From Bin34 sp965219935 (lineage in GTDB: Bacteria; Chloroflexota; Anaerolineae; Caldilineales; Caldilineaceae): a stretch of DNA of 64,000 nucleotides. Of this stretch, positions 43,475 through 52,898 are shown in pieces. Every line of letters begins with the position of its first letter. The stretch's first letter is position 1. Both the position numbers and the translations under genes were made by a program. Under the pieces are notes generated by a model, which saw only the letters and a list, made by a program, of their open reading frames with translations, searched no databases and had not been told where the DNA came from. The stretch spans positions 4,340,001 through 4,404,000 of the forward strand of contig CBDCOU010000003.1 of the NCBI GenBank assembly GCA_965219935.1, given 5' to 3'.

Positions 43475-45202
43475 TCAATAGGGACCGGCGGCAATGTAGC
43501 CGGGCGGCCGCTTCTCGGGACTTTCCAAATCCTCTTCGGTGAGGTTCAGAAAGACAAGCAGGTCGTCGAAGCTCTCTTCCAACAGTGCCTGATAGTCGGC
43601 CGCGAACTCCTCCGCGGTCCGGGTTCCGGCAAAGAACTCCTGCACCATGATCGACCAGATGCGCTTGGAGTCCTCATGCTTGAAGAAGCCGCGGGCCACT
43701 TTGTCGCCGGGCGCCCCCGGTTTTTCGTAGTTGCCCACGAAGACGCTGTTGGCAAAGATGTCCTCCCACGGAGAGGGCATCGTCACGCCCTTGATCAGTG
43801 GCGGACCGGCAATGCCGCCCTGCAGGTTCTCCGTGTCCAGCTTGTTCTCAAGGAAGATCCGCATGCCCTCGGGACTGGTCCAGAACATGACGAAGTCTGC
43901 TTCCAGGTCGTTCTGGGCCCGGTTCTTCTTGGGCAGGGCCAGATAGCCCTGCGTCAGTTCGTTGGCCCGGGCACTGCCCTGCACACACGGTCCCTCGATG
44001 TTCGGAAACGCGAAGCGGCCGTATTCGAACTCGACCGCCGCGGCCGCCGATTCGTCATCCACCTCGCCGGCACCGGCGTACTCGCCCTGGGCCAGCGACC
44101 GGATGTCCTTGGGGAAGCTTGTGAAGAAACCGCCGTGGACCATGCGCATGGCCGCCTGCTGGGTCAGGAACAGCGGATAGGCATCGGTCATGCCGGCCCA
44201 GCCTTCCGGAACGAACCCGTGCTCGGTCTTGAAGACGCGCCCGATCTGGGTCATCATCTCAACCGTGCACTCGTTGTTGAAGCCGATGTCGCCGTCCTGC
44301 AGGGCGCGCAGGTGGCGCACGATGTTGGCCGAAACACGATCGGGATCATCATTGCGGACATCGGTGGGGTCGTACTCCCAGACGTCATCGATGCCTTCCC
44401 GGAAACACCAGTCGCCTTCCTGGCACTGAATGATTTGCATGTCGTCGCGATGGTACTGGTCCATCGCGGAGCGCATCAGCCACGGCATGCGGCCGCCGCC
44501 CCAAATCTGTTCGGTGGTGCCTTCCATGGCAATCGGAATGTAGCCGGCCGCCTTGACCTTTTCGCTGTACTCGACCAGCTGGTCCCAAGTGGGTTGTACC
44601 GGCACGTCCGTGATGCCGGCCTCGGCGAAGATGTCCTTGTTGTAAACCCAGAAGGTCTGCACCGACATGTACGGCAGGCTGTACATCTCGCCGGTCGCCG
44701 GATCCCGTACCAGGTTCAGGCCCCACGTCTGGAAGCTGTCTTCCCAGGTGGCTCCCGTATAGGGATTGGTCTGGCTCAGGTAGGGTCCCCAGTTGACCAG
44801 CCGGCCTTCCTGGGCGAACTCCCGCAGATGCGGGGTTTCAATCAGCGATACCCGCGGCTCGTCGGAAGTGAACTGTGTGCGGAGCCACGTCAGGTAGGCG
44901 TCGGGGCCTGTGCCCGGGGCCTTGAGTTCCACAACCACGTTGACGCCCGGGTTGATGGCCATGTAGGCATCGGCCAGCGCCTGATAGGTCTGGATGTCAT
45001 TGGAGGAAATCGAGATGACGATTTCGCCCTCGAGGGCCGCCGCTTCCTCCTCGACGGTTTCCTCGATCTGGACTACTTCCTCTTCAGCGGCCGGCTCCTC
45101 CGCGGGAGCGGCTGGCTCCGCAGCCGGTGGGGCACCGCAAGCCGCCAGCATCAAGGCCGCGAGCAGGCACCCGACTAGGGTCCATCGAATGCGTCCGGTC
45201 AT
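43475..45202 (-). CDS. Sugar ABC transporter substrate-binding lipoprotein (CUT1)
   Basis: 575 residues from ATG 45202 with CAGGAGG upstream. The lipoprotein signal peptide ends LMLAAC and is followed by an Ala/Glu/Pro linker. The SBP_bac_1 (cluster D) fold is seen in ISISSNDIQTYQALADAYMA, PGVNVVVELKAPGTGPDAYL, LPYMSVQTFWVYNKDIFAEA and PTWDQLVEYSEKVKAAGYIP. At about 550 mature residues it is longer than the usual 400, with an insertion in the C-terminal half. It is the first gene of the operon with the fusion permease and the MalG-type permease, so it delivers a carbohydrate to them. Confidence 0.95.
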   Translation of the reverse strand: MTGRIRWTLVGCLLAALMLAACGAPPAAEPAAPAEEPAAEEEVVQIEETVEEEAAALEGEIVISISSNDIQTYQALADAYMAINPGVNVVVELKAPGTGPDAYLTWLRTQFTSDEPRVSLIETPHLREFAQEGRLVNWGPYLSQTNPYTGATWEDSFQTWGLNLVRDPATGEMYSLPYMSVQTFWVYNKDIFAEAGITDVPVQPTWDQLVEYSEKVKAAGYIPIAMEGTTEQIWGGGRMPWLMRSAMDQYHRDDMQIIQCQEGDWCFREGIDDVWEYDPTDVRNDDPDRVSANIVRHLRALQDGDIGFNNECTVEMMTQIGRVFKTEHGFVPEGWAGMTDAYPLFLTQQAAMRMVHGGFFTSFPKDIRSLAQGEYAGAGEVDDESAAAAVEFEYGRFAFPNIEGPCVQGSARANELTQGYLALPKKNRAQNDLEADFVMFWTSPEGMRIFLENKLDTENLQGGIAGPPLIKGVTMPSPWEDIFANSVFVGNYEKPGAPGDKVARGFFKHEDSKRIWSIMVQEFFAGTRTAEEFAADYQALLEESFDDLLVFLNLTEEDLESPEKRPPGYIAAGPY

Positions 45203-45931
45203 GTATTTGTTTCCTCCTGGCAGGCACTAAGTTGGCCCTCTGGACATCGATCGGCAGGACCGGATGACGTCTGTACGCCTCCTGGAATCCCCAAGATCGG
45301 GTCCCGAAAAACCGTGACCTGCGCTGTTGCGTGGTGCCTCAATGGTACAAAACATGGAAACTCAGCCCTAACGACCGGTATGGCACCGCCTGCGGGAGAT
45401 GCCAGCCGGTTGCTGTCGCACCGTAACCCGGAGTGCTGCCCTTAAGGCGCTTTCAGCCCCTCCGCTGTAGGTGCAGTTGCGACGACGGGCTGTGTGTTCA
45501 CCTTTGTTTGGGCCCATTGGAGGGGGCGAAGTCGTCGCGCTTCCGCACAATGCACACGGCCTCAACCGTAGAGATGACCTGCCCGTCTCCGCGGCCCGTC
45601 AACTGCTGTATGGTGCAGGGGCCATCCGGTGGCTGCGGACTGGCAATTTTCGTCACCGGACAGGGCTTGACCGTGGACGGGGGCTGCAGAGTTCGGGATT
45701 GTCGGCGGGACGGGGGTCGGGAGTGCTTCCGAGGCCGTGAGGCATCGGGTCTACCCTGGCTGAGGAGACGGTGAAGGTGGTCCGGTCGGACCATTGGTGG
45801 CGAGTTTGCCTGGCCGCTCGTTATCCGGCCTTGCCGCGCCCGCGTCCAACGCAGGGCAGTGTTGACAGATTTGGCAAACCTGGCCCAGGCCTGTTGATCG
45901 AACCCTGTCCCGATTGCCGGTGTGAGGTTCC
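45203..45931. other. Intergenic stretch without recognisable gene
   Basis: About 730 bp upstream of the sugar-binding protein gene. It should contain that operon's promoter. A minus-strand frame at 45498-46010 is open but resembles nothing I know, and I do not call it. No strong hairpin or repeat was noticed. Confidence 0.4.
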
Positions 45932-46972
45932 CTACGGACCTGTGCGGGATCCTCGGAAATACCGGCCTGCCGCGTCGAGGAATTCCTCGGCGGTCGGGAC
46001 TGCCATCCAAGCCTGTACCATCTGCCGCGCAGGCATGGGAGCGACGCCCTGCCGCATCAGCTTCCGCAGTTGTTCCGCAACCGTATCTCCATAGCGGAAC
46101 CGCGCAAGGTCGGTGATGAACTCGGCGACTTCCGCGGCCTGGTCTTCCAACCGTTGCCGCTGTTGTTCCAGCCGGGCATCCTTTCCCTTCAGCAGTTCGT
46201 CCTGTTCCGCCAGCAGTTCGTCCTTCCCCTCCAGCAGTTCATCCTTCTCGCGGTCGCTGGGCAGCGGCTCGCCCGTTTCGGGATCCAGAAGCCGATAGCC
46301 ACCGTCGGTTTCCTCACGGTGCAGTGCCTGTGAGAGGAGGATGTCACAGTCCAGGGCCGGCGCGTAGGCGGACCACGAACGCGCATCCGCATCCCAATGG
46401 GACCCCAGCGGTTCGTAGCGGTCCTGCTCCAGCCGCCAGCCCATCAACGGGCCGTCCGGCAGCAGCAGGCCGGTCTCAAAGTGGACGGGGTCCCTGGAGT
46501 CGACCGGATCCAGAATCCAGTACTCTCGGACACCCATCCCGGCGTACCAGTCCTTCTTGTCCCCCAGATCGTTGGCGACGGTGGACGAGGACGCGACTTC
46601 AATGACACAGTCCGGGGGACGGGGCATGTCCCAACGACGCAGGGAACCGCGCCCGGTGTTGGGGAAGGGCATGACGATCAGGTCCGGGTCGCACCGCTGC
46701 GCTCGGCCGCGGGCATCGACGAAGTGGAGCCCGATTTCCTGGTTGACGGCGAAGGGGCGGCCGCGCCGCCGCAGAAGGGCGGACAGGGCACCAAACAGGT
46801 AGCGCAGGATGACGACGTGTCTCGGGGCCACGGACATCTCGTCGCTCCTGGGCCATTCGGCGGGGTATTCCGGGGTGTTCCAGGAAGGGATGGGTGTGGA
46901 CAGGTCCACCGGGGCCGCCGGTTCGGCCGTGAGCGGTTCCTCCGGTCCGGTCCAGGGTTTGGTGATGGCCAT
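45932..46972 (-). CDS. Uma2-family protein with coiled-coil tail
   Basis: About 346 residues from ATG 46972, which has GGGAGG upstream. The Uma2 core includes INPEY-like positions at ALLRRRGRPFAVNQEIGLHF, CDPDLIVMPF, PDCVIEVASSSTVANDLGDK and KDWYAGMGVREYWILDPVDS. After about residue 230 comes a Glu/Lys/Leu-rich coiled coil (DELLEGKDELLAEQDELLKG, heptad-like repeats), then FRYGDTVAEQLRKLMRQG, the usual Uma2 C-terminal tail of Chloroflexota. Function of the family is unproven. Confidence 0.88.
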   Translation of the reverse strand: MAITKPWTGPEEPLTAEPAAPVDLSTPIPSWNTPEYPAEWPRSDEMSVAPRHVVILRYLFGALSALLRRRGRPFAVNQEIGLHFVDARGRAQRCDPDLIVMPFPNTGRGSLRRWDMPRPPDCVIEVASSSTVANDLGDKKDWYAGMGVREYWILDPVDSRDPVHFETGLLLPDGPLMGWRLEQDRYEPLGSHWDADARSWSAYAPALDCDILLSQALHREETDGGYRLLDPETGEPLPSDREKDELLEGKDELLAEQDELLKGKDARLEQQRQRLEDQAAEVAEFITDLARFRYGDTVAEQLRKLMRQGVAPMPARQMVQAWMAVPTAEEFLDAAGRYFRGSRTGP

Positions 46973-47201
46973 CGGTCGCCTCCCTTGCAAGCGGGATCAT
47001 TGTACCCGGTATGCAACCATTCGTACTGGCCGGCGTGCCGCGCGGCATGGTTGCAGGACACGGTTGTCCGGGTGTGGGCCGGTGAGACCCTCCGACACGG
47101 TGTCAAGCTCGTTGATGGGGACATGCCCACCGTGGCCGGGCCGGTTTCCGGTCCCATCGCGCTTGGCGCCGACTACTCGGCCCGGCATGCCCATCGTGGC
47201 C

Positions 47202-47364
47202 GGCACCGTTTCACTTTGTTGATTTTGTCCGGGCAACCACAGGCGACAACGGGCGTGCTGTGCCGAATGTCGTCAAGACAACCGGTATCGACACGATGGG
47301 ACACAGGAGAGCCGACCCGTTGACAGTGGACAAATGCCAGTATCAACGAAACTGAAACAGTGCC
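47202..47364. repeat. MITE-like element bounded by 22-23 bp inverted repeats
   Basis: The left end starts GGCACCGTTTCACTTTG; the right end, read on the minus strand, starts GGCACTGTTTCAGTTTCG. They differ at two bases and one indel over 23 bp. The 163-bp interior has no gene. The same terminal motif borders a degenerate transposase at 62316-62338 and occurs at 1559-1582, so this is likely a non-autonomous derivative of that element. Confidence 0.65.
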
Positions 47365-47456
47365 GTGCCGAAGCCCATTGGCATTGCCTGTGTGTCGGTT
47401 GTATATTGATTCCCCACCGGCGGCAGCCCCGACCCCCCTCCAGGAACTTCGACAGC

Positions 47457-48416
47457 GTGTCCAAGGTACTCTTAATTTCTTCGCTCGCACCCTCCGTCAA
47501 CGAGCAGATCACGCAGCATGCCGGTTCTGATCACCAGGTGTGCGTCCGGCCGTTCGACCTACCGGCGGACGAGCGCAACCGCCTGCTGGCAGAACACGAC
47601 TGTCTGGTGCTGTTTCCCGGCGTGCTGGACGACGAGGCCGTGCGGGCCGCTGCCAACCTGCAGCTGATCCAGTTGGTGTCGGCCGGCTACGACCGGATCA
47701 ATGTGAAGCTGTGCCGGGAACTCGGGGTGCCCGTGGCCAACAACGGCGGCACCAATTCCCTGGACGTGGCCGAACACGCGCTGATGCTGATGCTGTCGGC
47801 CCTGCGCCGGTTTGCCGACTTCGACTGCTTCGTCAAGGCCGGCCAATGGCGGGGCATCGATTCGGGCACCAATACGTTCACCCTGGACGGCAAGACGGTT
47901 GGCATCATCGGGTTCGGCAACATTGGCCGGCGTGTTGCGGGCCTGTTGCGGCCGTTTGGTTGTCACGTGATCTTCAGCGACGCATTCCCGCCGCCGGAGG
48001 ATGTGTCCGCCGGACTGGGCGCGCGGCAGGTTGGCCTGGAGGAACTGTTCGCCCAATCCGACCTGATCACCATCCACGTTCCCCTGAACGACGCCACGCG
48101 CAACATGGTGAACGCCGACAGCCTGGCCCTCATGAAACCCACCGCTTGGCTGGTCAACACCTGCCGCGGCGAGGTGGTGGACGAGACGGCTCTGCACACC
48201 GCCCTGGAGCGGCAGCAGATTGCCGGTGCGGCCCTGGACGTCCTGGTCAAGGAACCGCCCCCGCCGGATCACCCGTTGCTGTCGCTGGACAATGTAATCT
48301 TCACCCCCCACACGGCCGGGGTCACCTTCGACTCCTTCTCCCGGCGGGGCGAGTTCATCTTCAACAACATTGATCGGGTTGCACGCGGGGAAGAGCCGCT
48401 CGCGCTGGTCAACTGA
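47457..48416 (+). CDS. D-2-hydroxyacid dehydrogenase
   Basis: About 319 residues from GTG 47457. NAD-binding motif VGIIGFGNIGRRVAGLLRPF (GxGxxG). Catalytic residues are visible as Arg in NTCRGEVVDE, Glu in DVLVKEPPPPDHP and His in TPHTAGVT. Length and layout fit the phosphoglycerate dehydrogenase/glyoxylate reductase superfamily, acting on a 2-hydroxy- or 2-oxoacid in the cytoplasm. It is the first gene of the long plus-strand catabolic operon and ends about 50 bp before the next gene. Confidence 0.93.
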   Translation: MSKVLLISSLAPSVNEQITQHAGSDHQVCVRPFDLPADERNRLLAEHDCLVLFPGVLDDEAVRAAANLQLIQLVSAGYDRINVKLCRELGVPVANNGGTNSLDVAEHALMLMLSALRRFADFDCFVKAGQWRGIDSGTNTFTLDGKTVGIIGFGNIGRRVAGLLRPFGCHVIFSDAFPPPEDVSAGLGARQVGLEELFAQSDLITIHVPLNDATRNMVNADSLALMKPTAWLVNTCRGEVVDETALHTALERQQIAGAALDVLVKEPPPPDHPLLSLDNVIFTPHTAGVTFDSFSRRGEFIFNNIDRVARGEEPLALVN

Positions 48417-48463
48417 GTCCTGTTCGGCCCCGGATGCCGGACTCCAAAACGGAAACTGCAGAC

Positions 48464-49306
48464 ATGAAACTTGGCTTCAGCTCATGGGGCATGCCCAATG
48501 TCCCGGTGGATCACATCATTGCCAGCCTGGCGGAAATGGGATACGACGGCGTTGAACTGACCGTCAAACCCGGTTACTCGATCGCACTGGACACCCTGGA
48601 CGAGGCCTACCGCAAGTATGTGGTGCGCCTTCTGGACATGCACAACCTCGAACTGCCGGCCTTGGCCTGCCACCAGAGTCTGGTGGAACAGGATTCGGAC
48701 CAGGCGGCGGAATGCATGCGCCTCCTTAAGGGGGCCGTCGACTTGGCCGTCGACTGGGCCCGCGGCGGTACGCCACCCTGTCTGGACACCACCGCCGGCG
48801 GCAGCCCGGACGACTGGGAGCCCCTGCGACCCCTGCTGGAGGACAGATTGGGCGAGCTGACCGGCTATGCCGCCGAGCGCGGGGTGGTAATCGCCATCGA
48901 ACCGCATGTCGGTACCATGCTGGATACCCCGCCGCGCGTGGTGGAGCTCATTGACTCAATGGGTTTCGACAATCTGCGGGTCAACTTCGACATTTCTCAC
49001 TTCAATGTGATGGGAATCGACATCGAGACCTCGGTGTCCGCCTTGGCGCCGCTGTCGGCCCACACCCACGTCAAGGACGAACGGGGCATGGCACCGGACC
49101 ACGATTTCCTTATTCCCGGCGAGGGCGAGTTTGACTACGTGACCTACCTCAAGGCGATGCGCCGCCACGGCTACACCGGGTTCATCTCCGCTGAAATTTC
49201 CGTCATGGTGCAGCGCCGCGAGGGGTACGACGCCATCGCGGCGGCGCAACAGACGTACGATGTGCTGGATGCGGCCTTCAGGGAGGCTGGCATCGACCGC
49301 GGCTGA
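48464..49306 (+). CDS. Sugar phosphate isomerase/epimerase-like TIM barrel (1)
   Basis: 280 residues from ATG 48464 (MKLGFSSWGMPNVPVD). The AP_endonuc_2/xylose isomerase-like barrel is indicated by MGYDGVELTVKPGYS, VVIAIEPHVGTMLDTPPRVV (metal-binding Glu), LRVNFDISHFNVMG (Asp-x-x-His), AHTHVKDERG (His) and PGEGEFDYVTYLKAMRRHGY with GFISAEIS (Glu). The metal ligands E, D, H and E are therefore present. Substrate probably a keto-sugar or sugar acid of the same pathway. Confidence 0.9.
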   Translation: MKLGFSSWGMPNVPVDHIIASLAEMGYDGVELTVKPGYSIALDTLDEAYRKYVVRLLDMHNLELPALACHQSLVEQDSDQAAECMRLLKGAVDLAVDWARGGTPPCLDTTAGGSPDDWEPLRPLLEDRLGELTGYAAERGVVIAIEPHVGTMLDTPPRVVELIDSMGFDNLRVNFDISHFNVMGIDIETSVSALAPLSAHTHVKDERGMAPDHDFLIPGEGEFDYVTYLKAMRRHGYTGFISAEISVMVQRREGYDAIAAAQQTYDVLDAAFREAGIDRG

Positions 49307-49345
49307 CGTGCCCGCTTTCTCATTCATCAAACCAGGCAGATATAT

Positions 49346-50890
49346 ATGAATGGCGCCAGCAGCATGATGCACACGCTCGTCAACAACGACGTGACTGTGT
49401 GTTTCTGCAACCCCGGCACTTCCGAGATTTCGTTTGTCGGGGGCCTCGACGCAACGGACAAGATGCGGGGTGTGCTCTGCCTCTTTGAAGGTGTGGCGAC
49501 CGGTGCCGCGGACGGCTACGGCCGCATGAAGGATTGGCCGGCGGCCACGTTGTTGCACCTGGGACCGGGCCTCGGCAACGGCGTCGCCAATCTGCACAAC
49601 GCCCGGCGGGCCCAGACCCCTGTCGTCAACATTGTGGGCGACCATGCCACCTGGCATCTCAAGCACGACGCGCCGCTGACCTCGGACATTGAGGCCATCG
49701 CCGGCGCGGTGTCCGGCTGGTACCACTACTCGGGTTCGGCCCGGGACCTTCCCGGCGACACGGCCCGCGCGGTCCAGGCCTCGTTGCGACCTCCCGGCCA
49801 GGTGGCCACCCTGGTGCTGCCGTCCGACGCCGCTTGGGATCCGGGCGGCCCGCCGGCGGGGCGGCTGGAGCCGGCGCCGCAGCGGTCGGTACCGCCCGAA
49901 CGGGTGACCGAGATCGCGAAAATCCTGGCCAAGGGCGAGGAGGTCGTGCTGTTGGTGGGCGGTCGCGGTTTCAGGGCCGAGGGCCTCCGCCATGCCGCGG
50001 CCGTCGGCGCGCGCACCGGCGTGCGCGTGCTGGGCGACCGGGTCAACAGCCGCATGGAGCGGGGTGCCGGACGCTACGACCTGATACGCATCCCCTACCC
50101 GGTGCCCCAGGCGATTGCCCTGCTTGAGGGCACCAAGCACATGGTGCTGGCCGGTGCGACGATTCCGGTCGGCTTCTTCGGCTATCCGGACCAGCCCAGC
50201 CGCTCCGCGCCTCCGGACTGCGAGTACCATGTTCTGGCAGAGTCCGACGAGGACGTGATCGGAGCCCTTTCGATGCTGGCCGAAGAGATTAGCGCCACAC
50301 CGGATCCGACCCGGGCCGGCCGGTACGATCCGCCGCCCTTGCCCACCGGCGACATTGCCATCGAAAAGGTATGGGCGGCCGTCGCCCACCTGATGCCGGA
50401 AGACACCATCGTCTCGGACGAGGCGGTTACGTCGGGACGGTCCTCCCAGGGCCAGACGGCCGGGGCGCGGCCCCACGACTGGCTGAACATCACAGGCGGT
50501 TCCATTGGCCAGGGCCTGCCCGCGGCTCTGGGCGCCGCGATCGCGTGTCCGGACCGGCAGGTGTTTGCCATGGAATCGGACGGGTCCGCCATGTATACGC
50601 TGCAGGGCCTGTGGTCGATGGCCCGGGAACAGTGTCAGGTGCTGACCATCATGTTCAACAACGGCGCGTACCGCATTCTGCAGGGCGAGCTGGAACGTTT
50701 GGCGCCGGACGCCACGGGCCAAACCAGCAAGGCCATGCTCGATCTCACGCGTCCCGACATCGACTGGGTGTCCTTGTCGCAGGGCATGGGGGTCGAGGCC
50801 AGTCGGGCCAACAGCTGCGAGGAACTGGTCGATCAGATGCGTTCGGCCCTGACCAATCGCGGGCCCCGCTTCATTGAAGTATTGGTGTAG
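49346..50890 (+). CDS. ThDP-dependent enzyme, acetolactate synthase/benzoylformate decarboxylase superfamily
   Basis: 514 residues. The N-terminal pyrimidine-binding domain has CNPGTSEISFVGGL and the ThDP-activating Glu in CLFEGVATGAADGYGR. The C-terminal pyrophosphate domain has MESDGSAMYTLQGLWSMARE followed by NNGAYRIL, the GDG-(x)n-N motif with S for the first G. The GGSIGQGLPAALGAA stretch precedes it. At 514 residues it is shorter than acetolactate synthase catalytic subunits and closer to MdlC/phosphonopyruvate-type decarboxylases. No small regulatory subunit is nearby, so a catabolic decarboxylase or ligase is likelier than branched-chain amino acid synthesis. Confidence 0.9.
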   Translation: MNGASSMMHTLVNNDVTVCFCNPGTSEISFVGGLDATDKMRGVLCLFEGVATGAADGYGRMKDWPAATLLHLGPGLGNGVANLHNARRAQTPVVNIVGDHATWHLKHDAPLTSDIEAIAGAVSGWYHYSGSARDLPGDTARAVQASLRPPGQVATLVLPSDAAWDPGGPPAGRLEPAPQRSVPPERVTEIAKILAKGEEVVLLVGGRGFRAEGLRHAAAVGARTGVRVLGDRVNSRMERGAGRYDLIRIPYPVPQAIALLEGTKHMVLAGATIPVGFFGYPDQPSRSAPPDCEYHVLAESDEDVIGALSMLAEEISATPDPTRAGRYDPPPLPTGDIAIEKVWAAVAHLMPEDTIVSDEAVTSGRSSQGQTAGARPHDWLNITGGSIGQGLPAALGAAIACPDRQVFAMESDGSAMYTLQGLWSMAREQCQVLTIMFNNGAYRILQGELERLAPDATGQTSKAMLDLTRPDIDWVSLSQGMGVEASRANSCEELVDQMRSALTNRGPRFIEVLV

Positions 50891-50919
50891 CCCAAGGCAG
50901 TTACCAGGAGGTGGTACGC

Positions 50920-51897
50920 ATGGCGGCGGAGATTTCCAGCCAGGACGTCGAGCACTGGCTGTCCCTGTATGAGCAGATGTATCGCATCCGCTGTTTCGAG
51001 GAGGCGGCGGACAACCTGTACACGCGCGGCCTGATGCCCGGCATCGCACATCTCTATATCGGGGAGGAGGCGGTGGCCGTCGGGGTCTGCAGCGTGTTGC
51101 GGGACGACGACTGGATTACCAGCACGCACCGGGGACACGGGCACTGCCTGGCCAAAGGCGCCGACCTGGACCGCATGTTTGCGGAACTGCTGGGACGCGC
51201 CACGGGTTACTGCGGAGGCAAGGGCGGGTCCATGCACATTGCGGATCAGGACACCGGCAACCTCGGAGCCAACGGCATTGTCGGGGGCAGCACGGCCATC
51301 GTGGCTGGGGCGGGCCTGTCGGCCCGGATGCGCGGTACGGATGAAGTCGCCGTGGCCTTCTTCGGCGACGGGGCTCTGGGACAGGGCCAGCTGTACGAGT
51401 CGATGAACATGGCCGCACTCTGGAATCTGCCTGTGCTGTATGTCTGCGAGAACAACCAGTACGGCGAATACACCCCCAATGATCAGACCATTGCCGGCGA
51501 GATCCTGGATCGGGCCCGGGCGTTCGGCATCCCGGCGCATGAGGTTGACGGGCAGGACATTCGGGAAGTGTCGCGGGTGGCCGGGGAAGCCGTCGCCGCG
51601 GCCCGCCGGGGCGACGGCCCCTCCTTCCTGCAGTGCACCACCTACCGCTACCGGGGTCATCATGTCGGGGACGTGGATCGTCCCTACCGCACCAGGGCGG
51701 AAGAGGAGGAGTGGCAGACTACGCGTGATCCCCTGAAAACCCTGGCCGACTGGCTGGAGATCGAGTTTGAAGTGGCGCCCGAAGTGGTCACACAGCTGGA
51801 GGACGAAGTGCGGACGGCTGTGGACGATTCAGCGGCGAAGGCCCTGGATGAACCAATCCCGGAGGCTTCGGAGGTGACAACCCATGTCTACGCCTAA
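50920..51897 (+). CDS. 2-oxoacid/acetoin dehydrogenase complex E1 alpha subunit
   Basis: 325 residues from ATG 50920, preceded by AGGAGGTGG. ThDP motif FFGDGALGQGQLYESMNMAA ending in VCENNQYGEYTP. Other marks are YCGGKGGSMHIADQDTGNLG, typical of AcoA/PdhA, and the phosphorylation-loop-like YRYRGHHVGDVDRPYR. It pairs with the E1 beta subunit encoded by the next gene, which it overlaps by 14 bp. It decarboxylates a 2-oxoacid or cleaves acetoin and passes the acyl group to E2 lipoate. Confidence 0.93.
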   Translation: MAAEISSQDVEHWLSLYEQMYRIRCFEEAADNLYTRGLMPGIAHLYIGEEAVAVGVCSVLRDDDWITSTHRGHGHCLAKGADLDRMFAELLGRATGYCGGKGGSMHIADQDTGNLGANGIVGGSTAIVAGAGLSARMRGTDEVAVAFFGDGALGQGQLYESMNMAALWNLPVLYVCENNQYGEYTPNDQTIAGEILDRARAFGIPAHEVDGQDIREVSRVAGEAVAAARRGDGPSFLQCTTYRYRGHHVGDVDRPYRTRAEEEEWQTTRDPLKTLADWLEIEFEVAPEVVTQLEDEVRTAVDDSAAKALDEPIPEASEVTTHVYA

Positions 51898-52885
51898 CGG
51901 TACCGTGCGCGAAATTACCTACGGCGAGGCCGTGCGCGAGGCGATTGCCGAGGAGATGCGCCGCGATCCAACCGTGTTCATGATCGGTGAGGACATCGGA
52001 GCCGCGGGCAGCGTCTTCAAAATCCTGACCGGTCTGCAGGCGGAGTTCGGTGCCGCCCGGGTCATTGATTCGCCCATCTCCGAATCCGGCATCGCCGGCA
52101 TCGGTGTGGGGGCCGCCATGACCGGCATGCGGCCGATCGTGGAAATCATGTTTGGCGACTTCACCACGTTCGTTATGGACCAGATGACGAACCAGGCCGC
52201 CAAAACCCACTACATGTCCGGAGGCAAGCTGCGCGTGCCGATGGTGCTGCGCACCACCATGGGGGCCGGCAGGGCGTCGGCCGCCCAGCACTCCCAGTCC
52301 CTGCACGCCTGGCTCAGCCATGTGCCGGGCATGAAGGTGGCCCTGCCGGCCACGCCCCGGGATGCCAAGGGCCTGCTCAAGAGCGCCATCCGGGACGACA
52401 ACCCGGTTGCAATCTTCGAGGACAAGATGATGTACAGCGTGACCGGTCCTGTCGAGGAGGGAGAATTCCTGATCCCCCTGGGACAGGCGGAGATCAAGCG
52501 GTCGGGCCGGGACATCACGATCGTGGCCACCAGCAGCATGGTGCAGGAAGCCCTGACGGCTGCCGAGCGTCTGGCCCAGGTTGGGCTGGAGGCCGAGGTC
52601 GTGGATCCGCGCACTATGGTTCCGCTGGACACCGACACGCTGGTCGAGAGCGCCAAGCGGACCAGTCGTGCCATGGTGGTGGACGAGGGCTGCGAGCGGT
52701 ACGGAGTCACCGGTGAATTGGCTTCCGTCATTGCGGATGGTGCCTTCTACTACTTGGATGCGCCGGTGCGGCGCCTGGGTGCCATGAATGTGCCGGTGCC
52801 GTTCGCCCCGTCCCTGGAGGAGCAGACCATTCCCAATGCGGACGGCATCTTTGAAACAGCGCGCACCCTGTGCGGTGCGGCCTGA
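51884..52885 (+). CDS. 2-oxoacid/acetoin dehydrogenase complex E1 beta subunit
   Basis: 333 residues from ATG 51884, inside the end of the alpha gene. Typical beta-subunit sequence: ITYGEAVREAIAEEMRRDPT, VFMIGEDIGAAGSVFKIL, RVIDSPISESGIAGIGVGAA and EAEVVDPRTMVPLDTDTLVE. It forms the alpha2-beta2 heterotetramer and contributes the ThDP-activating Glu (GEDIG). It stops 14 bp before the E2 gene. Confidence 0.94.
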   Translation: MSTPNGTVREITYGEAVREAIAEEMRRDPTVFMIGEDIGAAGSVFKILTGLQAEFGAARVIDSPISESGIAGIGVGAAMTGMRPIVEIMFGDFTTFVMDQMTNQAAKTHYMSGGKLRVPMVLRTTMGAGRASAAQHSQSLHAWLSHVPGMKVALPATPRDAKGLLKSAIRDDNPVAIFEDKMMYSVTGPVEEGEFLIPLGQAEIKRSGRDITIVATSSMVQEALTAAERLAQVGLEAEVVDPRTMVPLDTDTLVESAKRTSRAMVVDEGCERYGVTGELASVIADGAFYYLDAPVRRLGAMNVPVPFAPSLEEQTIPNADGIFETARTLCGAA

Positions 52886-52898
52886 AGGCTGAACGGCC

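Noticed and set aside
45498..46010. A 170-codon minus-strand frame upstream of the sugar operon
   Set aside because: Composition is Arg/Pro/Ser-rich with no recognisable motif and no ribosome site; it is likely a chance open frame.
48956..51049. A 697-codon open frame on the minus strand
   Set aside because: It lies opposite the isomerase, ThDP enzyme and E1 alpha genes, which have clear motifs. The frame is a by-product of high GC and has no recognisable domain.
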